6,765 bases of DNA. It comes from Nitrospirota bacterium. GTDB lineage: Bacteria; Nitrospirota; Thermodesulfovibrionia; UBA6902; BMS3Bbin08. Positions 6,341 through 6,765 of this stretch are shown piece by piece. Numbering within the stretch: the stretch's first letter is position 1; the number at the start of each line of letters is the position of its first letter. The notes under the pieces are model-generated. The model worked only from the letters and a program-made list of their open reading frames with translations. It made no database searches and was not told the DNA's origin. The stretch covers positions 1 through 6,765 of the forward strand of contig JACQXH010000104.1 of assembly GCA_016208845.1 (NCBI GenBank), read 5' to 3'. Both the position numbers and the translations under genes were made by a program.

Positions 6341-6422
6341 AATAATATTAAAAATCAAATATCAAATATTAAATATAAGGAATTCCATAATTTTAATTTT
6401 TGATTTTTTCATTTTGATTTTA
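6341..6422 (+). repeat. AT-rich dispersed repeat, copy C
   Basis: This has the same plan and orientation as the copies at 716 and 1650: runs of AATATTAAAAATCAAATAT on the left, a centre AAGGAATTCCATAATTTTAAT, and TTTTTGATTTT runs on the right. Its centre GGAATTCC (6379-6386) is a perfect palindrome, which copies A and B have lost to longer AT spacers. It lacks the GAGGC/GCCTC hairpin. It lies within the composite inverted repeat upstream of hemL and upstream of the flagellin-like start. Confidence 0.75.
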
Positions 6423-6486
6423 AAAAACTGTGACACAACTTCTCAACCTCCTAACTTCTGATAGTTTCCGATTTATTTAATCTGTG

Positions 6487-6502
6487 CCTGCCTACCGGCA
6501 GG
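6487..6502. repeat. CCTGCC-TACC-GGCAGG palindrome
   Basis: CCTGCC (6487-6492) and GGCAGG (6497-6502) form a perfect six-base stem around TACC. It interrupts a CTGTG...TTCATCCGTGG repeat arm, as though inserted there. The same core occurs inside mqnB at 200-226, so the family enters both genes and spacers. Confidence 0.8.
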
Positions 6503-6551
6503 TTCATCCGTGGTTAAATTCGTTTTGTTTTTATATCTGTCGTTATCTGTT

Positions 6552-6583
6552 TGCCGGTCCGAAGGACACTGTGGATAGGCAGG
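6552..6583. repeat. Longer GC-rich palindromic variant
   Basis: The stretch starts TTGCCGGTCC, carries the small hairpin GTCC-GAA-GGAC (6557-6567) and ends GGATAGGCAGG. The ends (TGCC...GGCAGG) resemble those of the 6487-6502 palindrome, with extra central sequence. It again splits a CTGT/TCCGTG repeat unit, consistent with a longer member of the same family. Confidence 0.55.
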
Positions 6584-6607
6584 TCCGTGTTTATCTGTGG
6601 TTAAATA
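6584..6607. repeat. CCGTG-ATCTGTGGTTAAAT repeat unit
   Basis: TCCGTGTTTATCTGTGGTTAAATAACG closely parallels ATCCGTGGTTAAATTCGTTT at 6505-6524, making a partial direct repeat about 85 bases apart with the longer palindromic variant in between. The same words occur at the ychF break (4928-4948). Confidence 0.6.
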
Positions 6608-6662
6608 ACGTTTCTTGAGTTCATTTTTAATTCCCTAACTCATTCAGAAAATTAAAGAAATT

Positions 6663-6670
6663 GCCGATCA
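6663..6670 (+). promoter_or_regulatory. Sigma-28-like -10 box upstream of flagellin start
   Basis: GCCGATCA matches the flagellar sigma factor (FliA) -10 consensus GCCGATAA at seven of eight bases and lies 53 bases before the flagellin-like start codon, a sensible distance. The expected -35 TAAA about 15 bases upstream is not there (TCAG); TAAC at 6635-6638 is too far and TAAA at 6653 too near. The box is therefore suggestive only, mainly because of what follows. Confidence 0.4.
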
Positions 6671-6722
6671 GAATAGAGAGGGGAGAAGTGCGTGGAATGA
6701 AGGAAGAAAGGGAGAAAAAAAG

Positions 6723-6765
6723 TTGTCCCTGACGATTAATTCGAACATAATGTCCATGATGGGCA
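6723..6765 (+). CDS. Probable flagellin N-terminus, cut by window edge
   Basis: A TTG at 6723 begins a frame reading (M)SLTINSNIMSMMG to the window end. Flagellins characteristically start with M-[AS]-L-x-I-N-[TNS]-N-[IV]-x-S/A-[LM], the D0 segment that packs the inside of the filament and binds the export chaperone, so all the visible residues fit. GGGAG (6710-6714) sits eight bases before the TTG, and an in-frame TGA at 6699-6701 rules out a distant upstream start; no ATG lies in between. A TTG start is unusual for a highly expressed flagellin. Only 14 codons are visible, so the call is short, but the 60 bases upstream (sigma-28-like -10 box, ribosome site) agree. If right, the protein is exported by the flagellar type III system. 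Confidence 0.55.
   Translation, partial: MSLTINSNIMSMMG

Larger units (their letters stand above)
6303..6518. repeat. Composite inverted repeat (CACAGAT/CCGTG family) holding nested repeats
   Basis: The left arm contains CACAGAT (6306-6312), GCGGATCAACACGGAAACT (6317-6335); the right arm contains AGTTTCCG (6463-6470), AATCTGTG (6479-6486) and ATCCGTGGTTAAA (6505-6517). The arms are inverted relative to one another. Between them lies an AT-rich repeat copy, and within the right arm, between CTGTG and TTCATCCGTGG, sits a CCTGCC/GGCAGG palindrome. The order implies successive insertions. There is no reading frame of note. Confidence 0.7.

Noticed and set aside
6301..6607. CRISPR array
   Set aside because: The repeats are of different families, nested and inverted, with no regular spacing of equal-length unique spacers.

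Overview
The window looks like a chromosomal stretch of a Gram-negative, menaquinone-using, probably flagellated bacterium. The protein style and repeat-rich spacers recall Nitrospirota (Thermodesulfovibrionia-like) or a neighbouring deltaproteobacterial-type lineage. This is inference from a futalosine-pathway gene (mqnB), a C5-pathway haem gene (hemL), an AmpG permease and a likely flagellin start. Nothing here fixes the taxon.

Layout. The left edge carries mqnB (futalosine hydrolase) on the minus strand, cut by the window start. It contains an in-frame GC-rich palindromic insertion. Next, on the plus strand, come a DUF1460 N-acetylmuramoyl-L-alanine amidase gene interrupted by one in-frame TGA, and an intact ampG permease. 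Each is preceded by a copy of the same 110-bp AT-rich repeat, so the amidase sits between direct repeats. A VOC (glyoxalase-fold) gene follows, with a short overlapping ORF at its end that may be a transposase remnant. Then, on the minus strand, come a ychF GTPase gene that has lost its 5' end (including the P-loop) and a hemL gene with a good start and ribosome site but an internal deletion plus frameshift near its N-terminus. The right 500 bases are a pile of nested repeats (AT-rich repeat, CACAGAT/CCGTG repeat, CCTGCC-type palindrome). At the extreme edge are the first 14 codons of a probable flagellin, below a sigma-28-like -10 box.

How the genes relate. DUF1460 amidases and AmpG both act on anhydro-muropeptides released by lytic transglycosylases, so the amidase-ampG pair reads as a peptidoglycan-recycling module whose amidase half is broken or recoded. 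mqnB and hemL serve respiration (menaquinone and haem). No operon joins all of these genes.

The main message is decay and repeat invasion. Three of the six recognisable genes seen over most of their length (amidase, ychF, hemL) carry lesions of three different kinds, and repeats lie at or near several of them. I see no new defence, CRISPR or toxin-antitoxin system. The most unusual items are the in-frame palindrome inside mqnB, the single TGA inside the amidase, and the repeat copies whose hairpin stems are conserved while the loops differ.
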